A DNA stretch of 64,000 nucleotides from Rhodoferax ferrireducens (lineage in GTDB: Bacteria > Pseudomonadota > Gammaproteobacteria > Burkholderiales > Burkholderiaceae_C). The position numbers were made by a program, and so were the translations under genes. A model generated the notes under the pieces. It worked only from the letters and a program-made list of their open reading frames with translations. It was not told the origin of the DNA and made no database searches. Numbering within the stretch: the stretch's first letter is position 1; every line of letters starts with the position of its first letter. Location of the stretch: the NCBI RefSeq assembly GCF_003347515.1, contig NZ_QEII01000297.1, positions 202,253-266,252 of the forward strand, written 5' to 3'. Positions 17,264 to 26,186 of this stretch are shown one piece after another.

Positions 17264-18493
17264 ATGACAAAAAACATAATGGTGAATTCCAACGTTGCCT
17301 TCCGAACCACCCTCGCCGCCCTGGCGACGCTGACCGGCACCTTGATGGCGCCACCCGTGTGGGCCCAGAATTACCCGATCACGCCAGGCCAGAAGGCCAC
17401 GGCGGCCCAGGTCGCGCAAGCCGGTGTGCCCTTGAGCGAATTGGCGGCCAACGCACCGGACAACTACACCGTTAAACGGGGTGACACGCTGTGGGCCATC
17501 TCCGGCCTGTTCCTGAAAAGTGCCTGGCGCTGGCCCGAGCTGTGGGGCATGAACCTGCAGGACATCAAGAATCCGCATCTGATCTACCCCGGCCAGATGC
17601 TGTACCTGGAGAAAAAAGACGGCCGTGCGACCTTGCGCACCCGGCTGTCGGCCAACGGTGACGTGCCAACCAACACGGTGCGCCTATCGCCTCGCACCCG
17701 CTACGAAAGCCTGGCCAGCGACGCCCTGCCGACGCTGAAGAGCCACCTGATTGAGCCCTTTCTGGCGGAACCGGTGATCGTGGACGAAAACGGGCTCAAG
17801 GCGGCACCGCGCATTGTGGCGACGCAAGAAGGCCGGGTGTTGCTGACCCGTGGCGACCGCGCCTACGCCCGAGGTCAAGCCGACACCGTGCTGGTGGATG
17901 AACCCAGCCAGAAGCAAAAGGCCTACCGCGTGTTTCGCAACGCCACGCCCCTGAAGGACCCGGTGACGGCGGAGGTTCTGGGTTACGAAGCGCAATATGT
18001 CGGCAAGGCCTTGCTGGCCCGTGGCGAGTCCACCCAGGAATCGACCGGCAAAGATGGAAAGCCCCGCACGGACATTGTTCCGGGCACGATCGACATCATT
18101 GCGGCCAAGGAAGAGATGCGCGTCGGCGACCGGCTGCTGCCTGAGCCTGAGCGCCAGTTCCTGAGTTACGCCCCCCACGCGCCGCAAAACAAGGTCGACG
18201 CCCGCATCGTCTCGGTGTACGGCAGTGCTGTCGTCAATGCGGCGCAAAACCAGGTGGTGGTGGTCAATCTTGGCACCCGGGATGGCATTGAGAGTGGGCA
18301 CGTCCTGGCCATCCTGACCAGCGGGGCACGCCTGATCGACAAGACCGACGAGGCCCGCACCGAGCTGAAATTGCCGGATGAGCGCAACGGTTTGCTGATG
18401 GTGTTCAAGACGTTCGAGAAACTCTCGTACGCCCTGGTGCTGGAGATCACGGAGGGTGTCAAGGTGGGTGACCGGCTGGTCAACCCGCGCTAG
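17264..18493 (+). CDS. LysM peptidoglycan-binding domain protein, exported
   Basis: A 409-aa secreted protein. The signal peptide runs through LAALATLTGTLMAPPVWAQ and is probably cleaved after residue 34. The LysM domain (about 67-117) reads DNYTVKRGDTLWAISG, WPELWGMNLQDIKNPHLIYPGQ. The rest is a beta-rich region of unknown fold found with LysM in betaproteobacteria. It likely binds cell-wall glycan in the periplasm. Start choice is between ATG 17264 and ATG 17279; neither has a strong ribosome site. It lies 65 bp before dprA on the same strand; the pairing with dprA and smg is common in this group. Confidence 0.85.
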   Translation: MTKNIMVNSNVAFRTTLAALATLTGTLMAPPVWAQNYPITPGQKATAAQVAQAGVPLSELAANAPDNYTVKRGDTLWAISGLFLKSAWRWPELWGMNLQDIKNPHLIYPGQMLYLEKKDGRATLRTRLSANGDVPTNTVRLSPRTRYESLASDALPTLKSHLIEPFLAEPVIVDENGLKAAPRIVATQEGRVLLTRGDRAYARGQADTVLVDEPSQKQKAYRVFRNATPLKDPVTAEVLGYEAQYVGKALLARGESTQESTGKDGKPRTDIVPGTIDIIAAKEEMRVGDRLLPEPERQFLSYAPHAPQNKVDARIVSVYGSAVVNAAQNQVVVVNLGTRDGIESGHVLAILTSGARLIDKTDEARTELKLPDERNGLLMVFKTFEKLSYALVLEITEGVKVGDRLVNPR

Positions 18494-18558
18494 TACGATG
18501 ACCCCCACGCTTGTCACGATGTTTACTGCGTACAGAAATTACACATTCAAGTCGATTG

Positions 18559-19788
18559 ATGGAGCGTGACGAACTTGGCAGCTGGCTGCGTCTGACGCTC
18601 ACGCCCGGCGTTGGCAACAGCACGGCGCGCAAATTGCTGGCGGCCTTCGGCTTGCCCGAGACCGTGTTCAGCCAGTCGGCGGCGGCGCTACGCCAGGTGG
18701 TCAGCACGGCACAGGCCATCAGCCTGCGCGCGGAACCGCCTGAGCTGGCCGAGCTGCTTGAGCTCACCTGGACCTGGCTGCAGGATGCTGGCGGCGGCCG
18801 GGCCCGGCGCCACATCCTGGTTCTGGGGGACGCCGATTACCCGGCTTCGCTTCTGAGCATCGAAGACCCGCCACTGATGCTGTACCTGCTGGGCGCTGGC
18901 AAATTTACATCAAACAAGCCATCAGCCCCCGAGGATATTGCGCATATAGCTATAAATACTATAGCAAACACCCTGGCAGCCAGTCTGGCACAAAGCATTG
19001 CCGTGGTCGGCAGTCGCAACCCCACGCCGCAAGGGGCGGCCAACGCGCGGCATTTTTCCAAGGCGCTGGCGCAAGCCGGCCTGACCGTGGTGTCCGGTCT
19101 CGCCCTGGGGGTCGACGGCGCTGCCCACGAAGGCGCGCTGGACAGCCTGGCGCCCGGCTCAGACCGGCTGGCCACCGTGGCCGTGGTGGGCACCGGGCTG
19201 GACCGGGTTTACCCCAAAAGTCACCTGGAACTGGCACACCGTATCGCCCAAAACGGGCTGCTCATCAGCGAGTACCCGCTGGGCACCCCGCCCTTGGCCC
19301 CCAATTTCCCCAAACGCAACCGCCTCATTGCCGGTCTGGCGCAGGGCACCCTGGTGATTGAGGCGGCCATGAAGTCAGGCTCACTCGTCACCGCACGACT
19401 GACGGCCGAACAAGGCAAGGACGTCTTCGCCATTCCGGGCTCCATTCACTCCACCCAGGCACGCGGCTGCCACGCGCTGATCAAGCAGGGGGCCAAGCTG
19501 GTGGAATCGGCGCAGGATGTACTGGAAGAAATGAAAATCGATGACGGCTCCGAACATGCTATTGATTCAATAGCCTCCAGCACAGATTCCGAAACGGCCG
19601 ACGGCCTGTTTGCGACAGAAGATACGCTGCTGACGGCGCTGGGCTTTGATCCCGTCGGACTGGACGCACTGCAGGCCCGCTGCAGCCTGGACACGGCCAA
19701 TCTGCAAGCCCAATTAATGACACTGGAGCTCGCCGGGCAGGTGGCACGCCTGCCCGGCGGCCTGTTCCAGCGCATGGTCCCCGTATAA
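18559..19788 (+). CDS. dprA: DNA-processing protein DprA
   Basis: A 409-aa protein that loads RecA on incoming single-stranded DNA in natural transformation. The Rossmann-like core has AVVGSRNPTPQG, VVSGLALGVDGAAHEGAL, GTGLDRVYP and FPKRNRLIAGL. A C-terminal winged-helix region (about 345-405) has LLTALGFDPVGLDALQ. Just before the core, about 25 unusual residues (GKFTSNKPSAPEDIAHIAIN and following) come from a dispersed repeat at 18901-18968, so the protein carries an in-frame insertion. A second palindrome, GCTATTG-ATT-CAATAGC at 19558-19574, lies in the linker before the winged helix. The ATG at 18559 opens the family N-terminus. Confidence 0.93.
   Translation: MERDELGSWLRLTLTPGVGNSTARKLLAAFGLPETVFSQSAAALRQVVSTAQAISLRAEPPELAELLELTWTWLQDAGGGRARRHILVLGDADYPASLLSIEDPPLMLYLLGAGKFTSNKPSAPEDIAHIAINTIANTLAASLAQSIAVVGSRNPTPQGAANARHFSKALAQAGLTVVSGLALGVDGAAHEGALDSLAPGSDRLATVAVVGTGLDRVYPKSHLELAHRIAQNGLLISEYPLGTPPLAPNFPKRNRLIAGLAQGTLVIEAAMKSGSLVTARLTAEQGKDVFAIPGSIHSTQARGCHALIKQGAKLVESAQDVLEEMKIDDGSEHAIDSIASSTDSETADGLFATEDTLLTALGFDPVGLDALQARCSLDTANLQAQLMTLELAGQVARLPGGLFQRMVPV
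18901..18968 (-). repeat. Short AT-headed dispersed repeat, copy in dprA
   Basis: Read on the minus strand it has TTTATAGCTATATGCGCAAT, then ATCCTCGGGGGCTGATGG and CTTGTTTGATG. It aligns well with the copy at 30171-30231 (TTTATAGCTTTATGCG...GGGCTAGAGGCTTGTTT) and with those in fmt and the RND adaptor. It inserts about 22 codons in frame ahead of the conserved DprA core. Confidence 0.7.
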
Positions 19789-19877
19789 AGCCGGAATTGG
19801 GCCTGAATTGGCCGCCAAGTCCACTTTGGCAAGCACCTTGGTGGAACAGGAATCCCCATTCGCGCTATATTGGAGTC

Positions 19878-20387
19878 ATGTTTGAAGTGCTTGTCTTCGT
19901 TTACGAAAATTATTGGCGCGGCGATGCCTGCCCTGAATTGGCCCACCTTGAGCGCAAGCTGAATGCCGTGGGCTTCGAGGCCGAGGAAATTCAGGACGCG
20001 CTCACCTGGCTGAACGACCTGAATCTGGCGGCCCGGGGCCTGCAGCGGCCCGACCCTGACCATGGCACGGGTGGCGCCACGGCGCTGTCCGACATCAAGT
20101 CATGGTCGCCCTCACCCCTCAGCATGCGCGTGTACTCGACGGCCGAGCAGGACCATTTGGGCGCGGATTGTCTGGGGTTTGTCACTTTTCTCGAAACCTC
20201 GGGCGTGCTGCCGGCGCCCATGCGCGAGATCGTGATCGACCGCGCCATGGCGGCGCCCGCAGACCCCTTACCCCTGGACGATTTCAAAATCATCGTGCTG
20301 ATGGTGTACTGGAGTCTGGGTGAAGAACCCGATGCACTGGTGCTCGACGAGTTGTGCGATGACAGCTCTCACCGGCTGGCCCACTGA
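19878..20387 (+). CDS. smg: Smg family protein (DUF494)
   Basis: A 169-aa DUF494 protein. The family start MFEVLVFVYENYW is clear, followed by a helical LERKLNAVGFEAEEIQDALTWL segment and an acidic C-terminus with DELCDDSSHRLAH. Smg lies next to dprA in many proteobacteria; its function is not known. The ATG at 19878 has a TGGAG site 3 bp away. It lies 90 bp after dprA and is convergent with the DUF1631 gene. Confidence 0.9.
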   Translation: MFEVLVFVYENYWRGDACPELAHLERKLNAVGFEAEEIQDALTWLNDLNLAARGLQRPDPDHGTGGATALSDIKSWSPSPLSMRVYSTAEQDHLGADCLGFVTFLETSGVLPAPMREIVIDRAMAAPADPLPLDDFKIIVLMVYWSLGEEPDALVLDELCDDSSHRLAH

Positions 20388-20398
20388 GGCCAGGTCAT

Positions 20399-22843
20399 TC
20401 AACCCAACAGCCGCTCCGGATTGGCTTCCAGCTTGACCAGCGCATCACGCGTGGCGCGCACGGTGAGTGTTTCCTCTTCTTGCGGTAACAGCAGACCGGC
20501 CTGCAAATAGGCGGCCAGGCGACCGGCCTGTATCAAATAGCTGTGACCATCGGTTGAAGCAAACAAGGTCAGATGTTTGCGGTCACTGCGCCAGACGAAT
20601 TGCACCTGGGTCACCCGCCCGTTGTGGTCCAGCGTAAACCAAGCGCCCAATTCCAGCTCTTGTGCCCACGCCAGCATGGCCGCGGTCGGTCTGGAGCCAC
20701 CGTCAGCCACTACATCAATCCTGGAGGATTCAATGCCCAGCATCAATTCAATGCTCTGGGCATCCAGTGGCAGATCCCCCATGCCGTCATCGCTGACGAA
20801 GTCTTCGAGGTTCGCCAGGCGCTGCGCCATGACCTGAATCTGCTCGTCCGGAATGGCCTGGGTCTTGGACAGGAAAGCATCCGCCAGAATATCGCTGACC
20901 GTCTTGATATGAGCCTCTTGCTCAACCGGTGCCACGCCCAGCAGGGTCATGCCTGAACGCAATTTTTGCAGAAGCTGTGGCAAATCCTGAATGACACGGG
21001 CACGATCGCTGCGGTTGGGCTTGGCGCTAGCGGCCCAGACAAGGTCGGTGGCCGATTTTTTGAATGCCAGGGTCTCTGGATGCTGCGGTCCCTTGCGTAC
21101 CGCGGCCATGGCCAGCACCTCGGCCCAGACTTTGAAGAGGAACTCACGAATCTCATCACGCACCGGAATGTCCTTGAGCATGTTGCGCATTTCGATCGTG
21201 TACTGGATGGTCAGGGTTTCCTTCTCTTCCACCTGCTGGGCCACACTGACCAGTTTTTGCGTGGTGGCCTTGCCGGTCAGGAACTGCGCCAGAAACTTCT
21301 GGAACTCGGCATAGACCAGTTGGTACACCCGCTTGCCGGTCTCGGGATACTGCTCGATCACCTGCACCACCCGTTTTATTTCGTTCTCCAGCGCTCTGCC
21401 ATTGATGCCGCTGCCATCAAAACCCATGACACAGGAGCCCATGCGGTCAATCAGCTGACGTGCCGGATGATTCAGGGTGCCGAAGAAATCCGGCTCGGCC
21501 AGGGCCACACGCAGCACCGGCATTTGCAGGCGTGCAAACCACACCCGAATGCCCGGCGGAATCCGATCCTCTTGCAAAATGGCCTGAAACATCAACGCGA
21601 CAATCTCGATTGTGGCTTTTTCACTTGTCGTTTCCGCCTTGCTTTTGAGTTCGGCCGTTCTAGCCCGCAACTCACCCGCCACCCGCGCCACACCGGCCGG
21701 GCTGTAATCTTCCAGGACGGTGCCACCGCCCGAGTAGAGCCCGGCTGAGCGTGAGCGCACGGCAATGGCCGCCGCCAGCGCCGGTGACGGCGGCTGGAAG
21801 TGTGTGGCTTCAAAACCTGTTCCGCCCGACCCGATGAGCAAACGCTTGAGCTGCCCCAATACCCCCTGCGCCCGGCTACGGGCTCGGGCCAGTGGCGTGT
21901 TGGAGGTCATCATGCGCGTTTCATCAGCGGCGCTGCCATAACCCGAACTGTGCCGGCCAGCCGACCCCGTGTCAGGGCCCCAACCCAAACGGCCGCCAAA
22001 AGCCCCACCCGCTGGCGGCTTGACTGGGCCACCCTGACTCGTCGGGCCTTGCACACTGGGGCCGCCGCCCGCCGCCCCTTGAGCTCCGGTGTTGGCGGCA
22101 AGATTCGCTTGACCTGAATCGCTCCCGGTTTGTCGCTCCATTGACGCTGGACCCGGCGCAGGGGCACTGGACGGGCCAGCACGAGGGGCCGCAGAAGCCA
22201 CCCGCTTGACGCGGTTTGTCAACTCGATGACGGGCAGCACGCCCTGCTTGATCAATAGCGCATTGGCGTTGGCGTAGGCTTGCAATAGGCGCTCACTCAA
22301 GAGCTTGAGCACCAGATCGCTCACCATGGGCCAGGCCTCGCGCGGCAGCCCTGCATTGGCCCATTGCTCGACCATCAACAAAACCAGCACTTCGGGCCGG
22401 AGAATGTCGTGGCCCTCAAGGTCTTCCAATCCCTGCAGGAACTTAATGCGCACCTGCAGATCATTCAGTTCGGTGCTGACTTTTTCCGCCACGCCCAAGA
22501 CCAGGCGGGACGCGAGTATCTTGTTCTCCACCACATCGGTTCCGACCAGCTCCAGGTCACCTTCCTGCGCCTTCTGGACCGCGCGCACCGGGGGGGCCAA
22601 GGCGGCCCGCCAGTCTTTCAAGGTGCCCTCCACCCACGCCGCCCGGTGGCGCTGAAAAGCAGTCCAGGCATCACGCCGGCTCTGCATTTCACGCGATGGT
22701 GCGGCTTCACTCATCAGGGCTGTCAGCCGCTCCTGCACGGCTGCCGCCAGTTCCATCAATGCGCGCTCAGCCTCGGTTACGAAGCGCTTGCGCGTCTCTT
22801 GGGCGAGCTGGACTCGTTGCTCAAAAGATGCTTTGATGGCCAT
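20399..22843 (-). CDS. DUF1631 family protein
   Basis: An 814-aa, mostly helical protein of the DUF1631 family, whose members occur in beta- and gammaproteobacteria and whose function is unknown. Visible landmarks are LLKLLSERLLQAYANANALLIKQGVLP (about 190-216), a low-complexity Gly/Ser/Pro linker (about 225-310), and a conserved block IPPGIRVWFARLQMPVLRVALAEPDFF followed by HPARQLIDRMG. The C-terminus (ALAWAQELELGAWFTL and after) resembles a small beta domain seen in the family. There is no signal peptide. It starts 15 bp after the secF stop and may be cotranscribed with yajC-secD-secF. Confidence 0.82.
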   Translation of the reverse strand: MAIKASFEQRVQLAQETRKRFVTEAERALMELAAAVQERLTALMSEAAPSREMQSRRDAWTAFQRHRAAWVEGTLKDWRAALAPPVRAVQKAQEGDLELVGTDVVENKILASRLVLGVAEKVSTELNDLQVRIKFLQGLEDLEGHDILRPEVLVLLMVEQWANAGLPREAWPMVSDLVLKLLSERLLQAYANANALLIKQGVLPVIELTNRVKRVASAAPRAGPSSAPAPGPASMERQTGSDSGQANLAANTGAQGAAGGGPSVQGPTSQGGPVKPPAGGAFGGRLGWGPDTGSAGRHSSGYGSAADETRMMTSNTPLARARSRAQGVLGQLKRLLIGSGGTGFEATHFQPPSPALAAAIAVRSRSAGLYSGGGTVLEDYSPAGVARVAGELRARTAELKSKAETTSEKATIEIVALMFQAILQEDRIPPGIRVWFARLQMPVLRVALAEPDFFGTLNHPARQLIDRMGSCVMGFDGSGINGRALENEIKRVVQVIEQYPETGKRVYQLVYAEFQKFLAQFLTGKATTQKLVSVAQQVEEKETLTIQYTIEMRNMLKDIPVRDEIREFLFKVWAEVLAMAAVRKGPQHPETLAFKKSATDLVWAASAKPNRSDRARVIQDLPQLLQKLRSGMTLLGVAPVEQEAHIKTVSDILADAFLSKTQAIPDEQIQVMAQRLANLEDFVSDDGMGDLPLDAQSIELMLGIESSRIDVVADGGSRPTAAMLAWAQELELGAWFTLDHNGRVTQVQFVWRSDRKHLTLFASTDGHSYLIQAGRLAAYLQAGLLLPQEEETLTVRATRDALVKLEANPERLLG

Positions 22844-22857
22844 TTTTCAGTCTCTGA

Positions 22858-23811
22858 TCAGACCGTGGCACCCGCGTTAGGGTCATTTGGATCTTCATCC
22901 TTCTTGGACCCGCCCTTGATCAGGTCTTCGCGCTGGATGCCCAGCCACATCGCAATCGCCGCCGCCACGAACACCGACGAATAGATGCCGAACAGGATGC
23001 CAATGGTGAGGGCCAGCGCAAAGTAATGCAGCGTGGCCCCGCCAAAAAACAGCATGGACAACACCATCAACTGGGTTGACCCGTGCGTGATGATGGTCCG
23101 GCTGATGGTCGAGGTGATGGCACTGTCGATGATTTCGTGCGAATTCATCTTGCGATAGCGCCGGAAATTCTCGCGAATACGGTCAAAGATCACGACCGAC
23201 TCGTTGACCGAGTAGCCCAGCACCGCCAGCACCGCGGCCAGCACCGGGAGCGAAAACTCCCACTGGAAAAAGGCGAAAAAACCCAGGATGATGATGACGT
23301 CGTGCAAATTGGCAATGATGGCCGCCACGGCGAATTTCCATTCAAACCGCAACGCCAGGTAGATCATGATGCCCGCGACCACAAATGCCAGGGCCTTGAG
23401 ACCGTCAGTAGCCAACTCATCGCCCACCTGCGGTCCGACAAACTCGCTTCGGCGCATGGTGGCGGACGGATCGGCCGCCTTGAGCGCGACCATCACCCGG
23501 TCGCTTTGCTGGGAAGAGCTCACGCCTTTTTGCACCGGCATGCGGATCAACACATCGCGTGCAGTACCAAAGTTTTGAACTTGCACATCGCTCAGGCCCA
23601 GCGTGGCCACCGTGTCGCGAACCCGGTTCAGGTCTGCGGGCTGTGAGTAGGTCACCTCCATCAAGGTCCCCCCCGTGAACTCCACCGACAGGTGCAAGCC
23701 GCGGCTGAACAGGAAGAACACTGCGGCCAGAAAGGTGATGAGCGAGACGAGATTGAAAATGAGCGCATGCCGCATGAACGGAATGTCGCGCTTGATTTTA
23801 AAAAATTCCAT
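22858..23811 (-). CDS. secF: Protein translocase subunit SecF
   Basis: A 317-aa inner membrane protein with six transmembrane helices. It acts with SecD and YajC to pull proteins through SecYEG using the proton gradient. It starts MEFFKIKRDIPFMRHALIF. The first periplasmic domain follows SVEFTGGTLMEV, and the conserved fourth-helix region is LGYSVNESVVIFDRIRENFR. The C-terminal tail is charged. It lies 12 bp after secD. Confidence 0.96.
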   Translation of the reverse strand: MEFFKIKRDIPFMRHALIFNLVSLITFLAAVFFLFSRGLHLSVEFTGGTLMEVTYSQPADLNRVRDTVATLGLSDVQVQNFGTARDVLIRMPVQKGVSSSQQSDRVMVALKAADPSATMRRSEFVGPQVGDELATDGLKALAFVVAGIMIYLALRFEWKFAVAAIIANLHDVIIILGFFAFFQWEFSLPVLAAVLAVLGYSVNESVVIFDRIRENFRRYRKMNSHEIIDSAITSTISRTIITHGSTQLMVLSMLFFGGATLHYFALALTIGILFGIYSSVFVAAAIAMWLGIQREDLIKGGSKKDEDPNDPNAGATV

Positions 23812-23823
23812 GAATACCTTCCC

Positions 23824-25704
23824 TTAGCTCGGCTTCACCTGAGTCCCGGACTCAGGGCGCCAAACCGTACCAATTGACACGCTTTTGAGCTTGTTTTGAC
23901 GACCGTACCACAAGTTGACCAGGCCTCTTGAGAAGAAGACGCCGGAGAACATGCTGGTCAGAATGCCGAGAACGTGTACCACGGCAAAGCCACGTACCGG
24001 GCCGGATCCAAAGGTCAGCAAGGCCAAGCCCGCAATCAGGGTGGTAACGTTGGAGTCCAGAATCGTGGCCCAAGCCCGGTCATAGCCGGCGTGAATAGCG
24101 GCTTGCGCCGAGGCGCCATTGCGCAGCTCCTCGCGCACCCGCTCATTGATCAGCACGTTGGCGTCAATCGCCATACCCAACACCAGCGCCATGGCCGCCA
24201 TGCCCGGCAGCGTCAGCGTGGCCTGCAACATGGACAGAACGGCCACCAGCAGCAGCAGATTGACGGCCAGCGCAATGCTCGAGAACACACCAAACAGCAT
24301 GTAGTACATGCACATGAAAACCGCCACGGCGGCAAAGCCGTAGGTCACGCTGTTGAAGCCCTTGGCAATGTTTTCAGCCCCCAGGCTTGGGCCAATGGTG
24401 GTTTCCTCGATGATCTCCATGGGTGCCGCCAGCGAACCGGCGCGCAACAGCAGGGAAGTGTCATGGGCTTCGACCGTCGTCATGCGACCGGAAATCTGCA
24501 CCCGACCGCCGCTGATCTCGGAGCGGATCACCGGTGCCGTCACCACTTCGCCCTTGCCTTTTTCAAACAGCACGATGGCCATGCGTTTGCCAATGCTTTC
24601 ACGCGTCACGTCCCTGAAAATGCGGGCGCCCTTGGCATCCAGCGTCAGGTTGACCACGGCTTCCTGGGTCTGGCTGTCAAATCCGGGTTGGGCATCGGTC
24701 AGGTTTTCGCCGGTCAGAATGACCTGCTTCTTGACGATCACCGGCTGACCACTGGTCTCCAGGAAACGCTCGGAGCCAAACGGCACGGAACCCGTGCCAC
24801 TCTCGGCGGCGCGCGCTTCGCTGCTTTCATCGACCATGCGCACTTCCAGCGTGGCGGTGCGGCCCAGAATATCCTTCGCCTTGGCGGTGTCCTGCACCCC
24901 AGGCAGCTGCACCACGATGCGGTCCAGGCCCTGCTGCTGAATGACGGGTTCCGCCACGCCCAGTTCATTGATGCGGTTGTGCAGGGTGGTGATGTTCTGC
25001 TTGAGCGACTGGTCCTGCACGCGGCGTGCGGCCTCGGGCTTGATGGAGGCGGTCAGCTTGTAATCCGTGCCGTCCGGCGCATCGACGGTTTGCAGGTCGG
25101 CGAACTGGTCCTGGATGATGGCTTTGGCCTCGTTCAGCGTGGCGGCATCACGAAAGCGCACTTCGATGGTCTGGGCATTGCGGTTGATGCCGCTGTGACG
25201 CACGTTCTTCTCGCGCAAGCTGGTGCGAATGTCGCCCGCCAGGGACTCGGCCTTCTTGGTCAGTGCGGCCTGCATGTCCACTTGCAGCATGAAGTGCACG
25301 CCGCCGCGCAAATCCAGACCCAAATACATGGGAAAGGCATGCAAAGCGGTGAGCCAGGCCGGTGAACGCGACAGCAAATTGAGCGCCACCACGTAACCCG
25401 GATTGGCCGGATCAGGGATCAGCGCTTTTTGAATCGCATCCTTGGCCTTGAGCTGCACTTCGGTGCTGTCGAAGCGCGCTTTCACCGATGCGCCGTCCAG
25501 TGTCACCAGATCGGCGGCCAGGCCCGCTGTTTTCAGGGCCTCTTCGACGCGAGTCTGTGTGCTGCGGTCCACCTTGATGGCCACTTTGGCCGATGACACC
25601 TGCACGGCCGGTGCTTCACCAAAAAAATTAGGCAGGGTGTACAAAATCCCCACCACCAGCGCGATCACGATGATCGCGTACTTCCATATTGGGTAACGAT
25701 TCAT
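23824..25704 (-). CDS. secD: Protein translocase subunit SecD
   Basis: A 626-aa inner membrane protein. It has a first transmembrane helix at residues 7-27, a large periplasmic P1 region with the family signature LGLDLRGGVHFMLQVD (about 128-143), and a C-terminal bundle with ALVLGMAIDANVLINERVREEL (about 510-531), the proton-coupled helix region. It lies between yajC (28 bp upstream) and secF (12 bp downstream) in the standard order. Confidence 0.96.
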   Translation of the reverse strand: MNRYPIWKYAIIVIALVVGILYTLPNFFGEAPAVQVSSAKVAIKVDRSTQTRVEEALKTAGLAADLVTLDGASVKARFDSTEVQLKAKDAIQKALIPDPANPGYVVALNLLSRSPAWLTALHAFPMYLGLDLRGGVHFMLQVDMQAALTKKAESLAGDIRTSLREKNVRHSGINRNAQTIEVRFRDAATLNEAKAIIQDQFADLQTVDAPDGTDYKLTASIKPEAARRVQDQSLKQNITTLHNRINELGVAEPVIQQQGLDRIVVQLPGVQDTAKAKDILGRTATLEVRMVDESSEARAAESGTGSVPFGSERFLETSGQPVIVKKQVILTGENLTDAQPGFDSQTQEAVVNLTLDAKGARIFRDVTRESIGKRMAIVLFEKGKGEVVTAPVIRSEISGGRVQISGRMTTVEAHDTSLLLRAGSLAAPMEIIEETTIGPSLGAENIAKGFNSVTYGFAAVAVFMCMYYMLFGVFSSIALAVNLLLLVAVLSMLQATLTLPGMAAMALVLGMAIDANVLINERVREELRNGASAQAAIHAGYDRAWATILDSNVTTLIAGLALLTFGSGPVRGFAVVHVLGILTSMFSGVFFSRGLVNLWYGRQNKLKSVSIGTVWRPESGTQVKPS

Positions 25705-25732
25705 GATCGGGCTCTGTCAGTGAACGCTTGAA

Positions 25733-26065
25733 TTACTTGATGCTGCCCTTGGGCAAAACCTGCACAACGGCACTGCGTTGAATCTGAATTTCCACGCCCG
25801 TGGCCACTTCCAGCGTGACATAGCTGTCGCCCAGCTTGGTCACTTTGCCCAACATGCCACCCGCGGTGGCAATTTCATCGCCCTTGGCCAGCGCGTCGAT
25901 CATGGCCCGATGCTCTTTCTGCTTTTTCATTTGCGGACGGATCATCACAAAATAAAGCACCACAAACATCAGCACCAGGGGCAGCATGCTCATGAGCGTC
26001 GACTGCATATCGCTGCCAGCAGCGGCAGCAGGGGCGGTTTGGGCAAAGGCAGAAGAAATAAACAC
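25733..26065 (-). CDS. yajC: Preprotein translocase subunit YajC
   Basis: A 110-aa single-pass membrane protein of the SecDF-YajC complex. The membrane helix is LPLVLMFVVLYFVMIRPQ, followed by the conserved MKKQKEHRAMIDALAKGDEI and a small beta domain. I choose the GTG at 26065, which gives (M)FISSAFAQ, because a CTGGAG site lies just upstream; the longer frame to 26152 runs through a hairpin and has no family match. It is the first gene of the sec run, 122 bp after the indolepyruvate oxidoreductase gene. Confidence 0.92.
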   Translation of the reverse strand: MFISSAFAQTAPAAAAGSDMQSTLMSMLPLVLMFVVLYFVMIRPQMKKQKEHRAMIDALAKGDEIATAGGMLGKVTKLGDSYVTLEVATGVEIQIQRSAVVQVLPKGSIK

Positions 26066-26108
26066 GGACAACTCCAGAAATAAGATTGAGCAGAGGAAAC
26101 AACGGGCA

Positions 26109-26175
26109 CTGTCTTTTGCACAAGACAGTGCAAAAGACAGGCAACCCGTCATTGTATGCGGGGCCGAAAGGCCCC
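26109..26175 (-). terminator. Hairpin pair between the indolepyruvate oxidoreductase gene and yajC
   Basis: Two inverted repeats follow the oxidoreductase stop on the minus strand: GGGGCC-GAAA-GGCCCC at 26160-26175 and a perfect 13-bp stem CTGTCTTTTGCAC/GTGCAAAAGACAG at 26109-26140 with a 6-nt loop. There is no long T run after either. They may still end the 3.6-kb transcript or protect its 3' end and separate it from the sec genes. Confidence 0.45.
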
Positions 26176-26186
26176 ATTCCTGCGCC

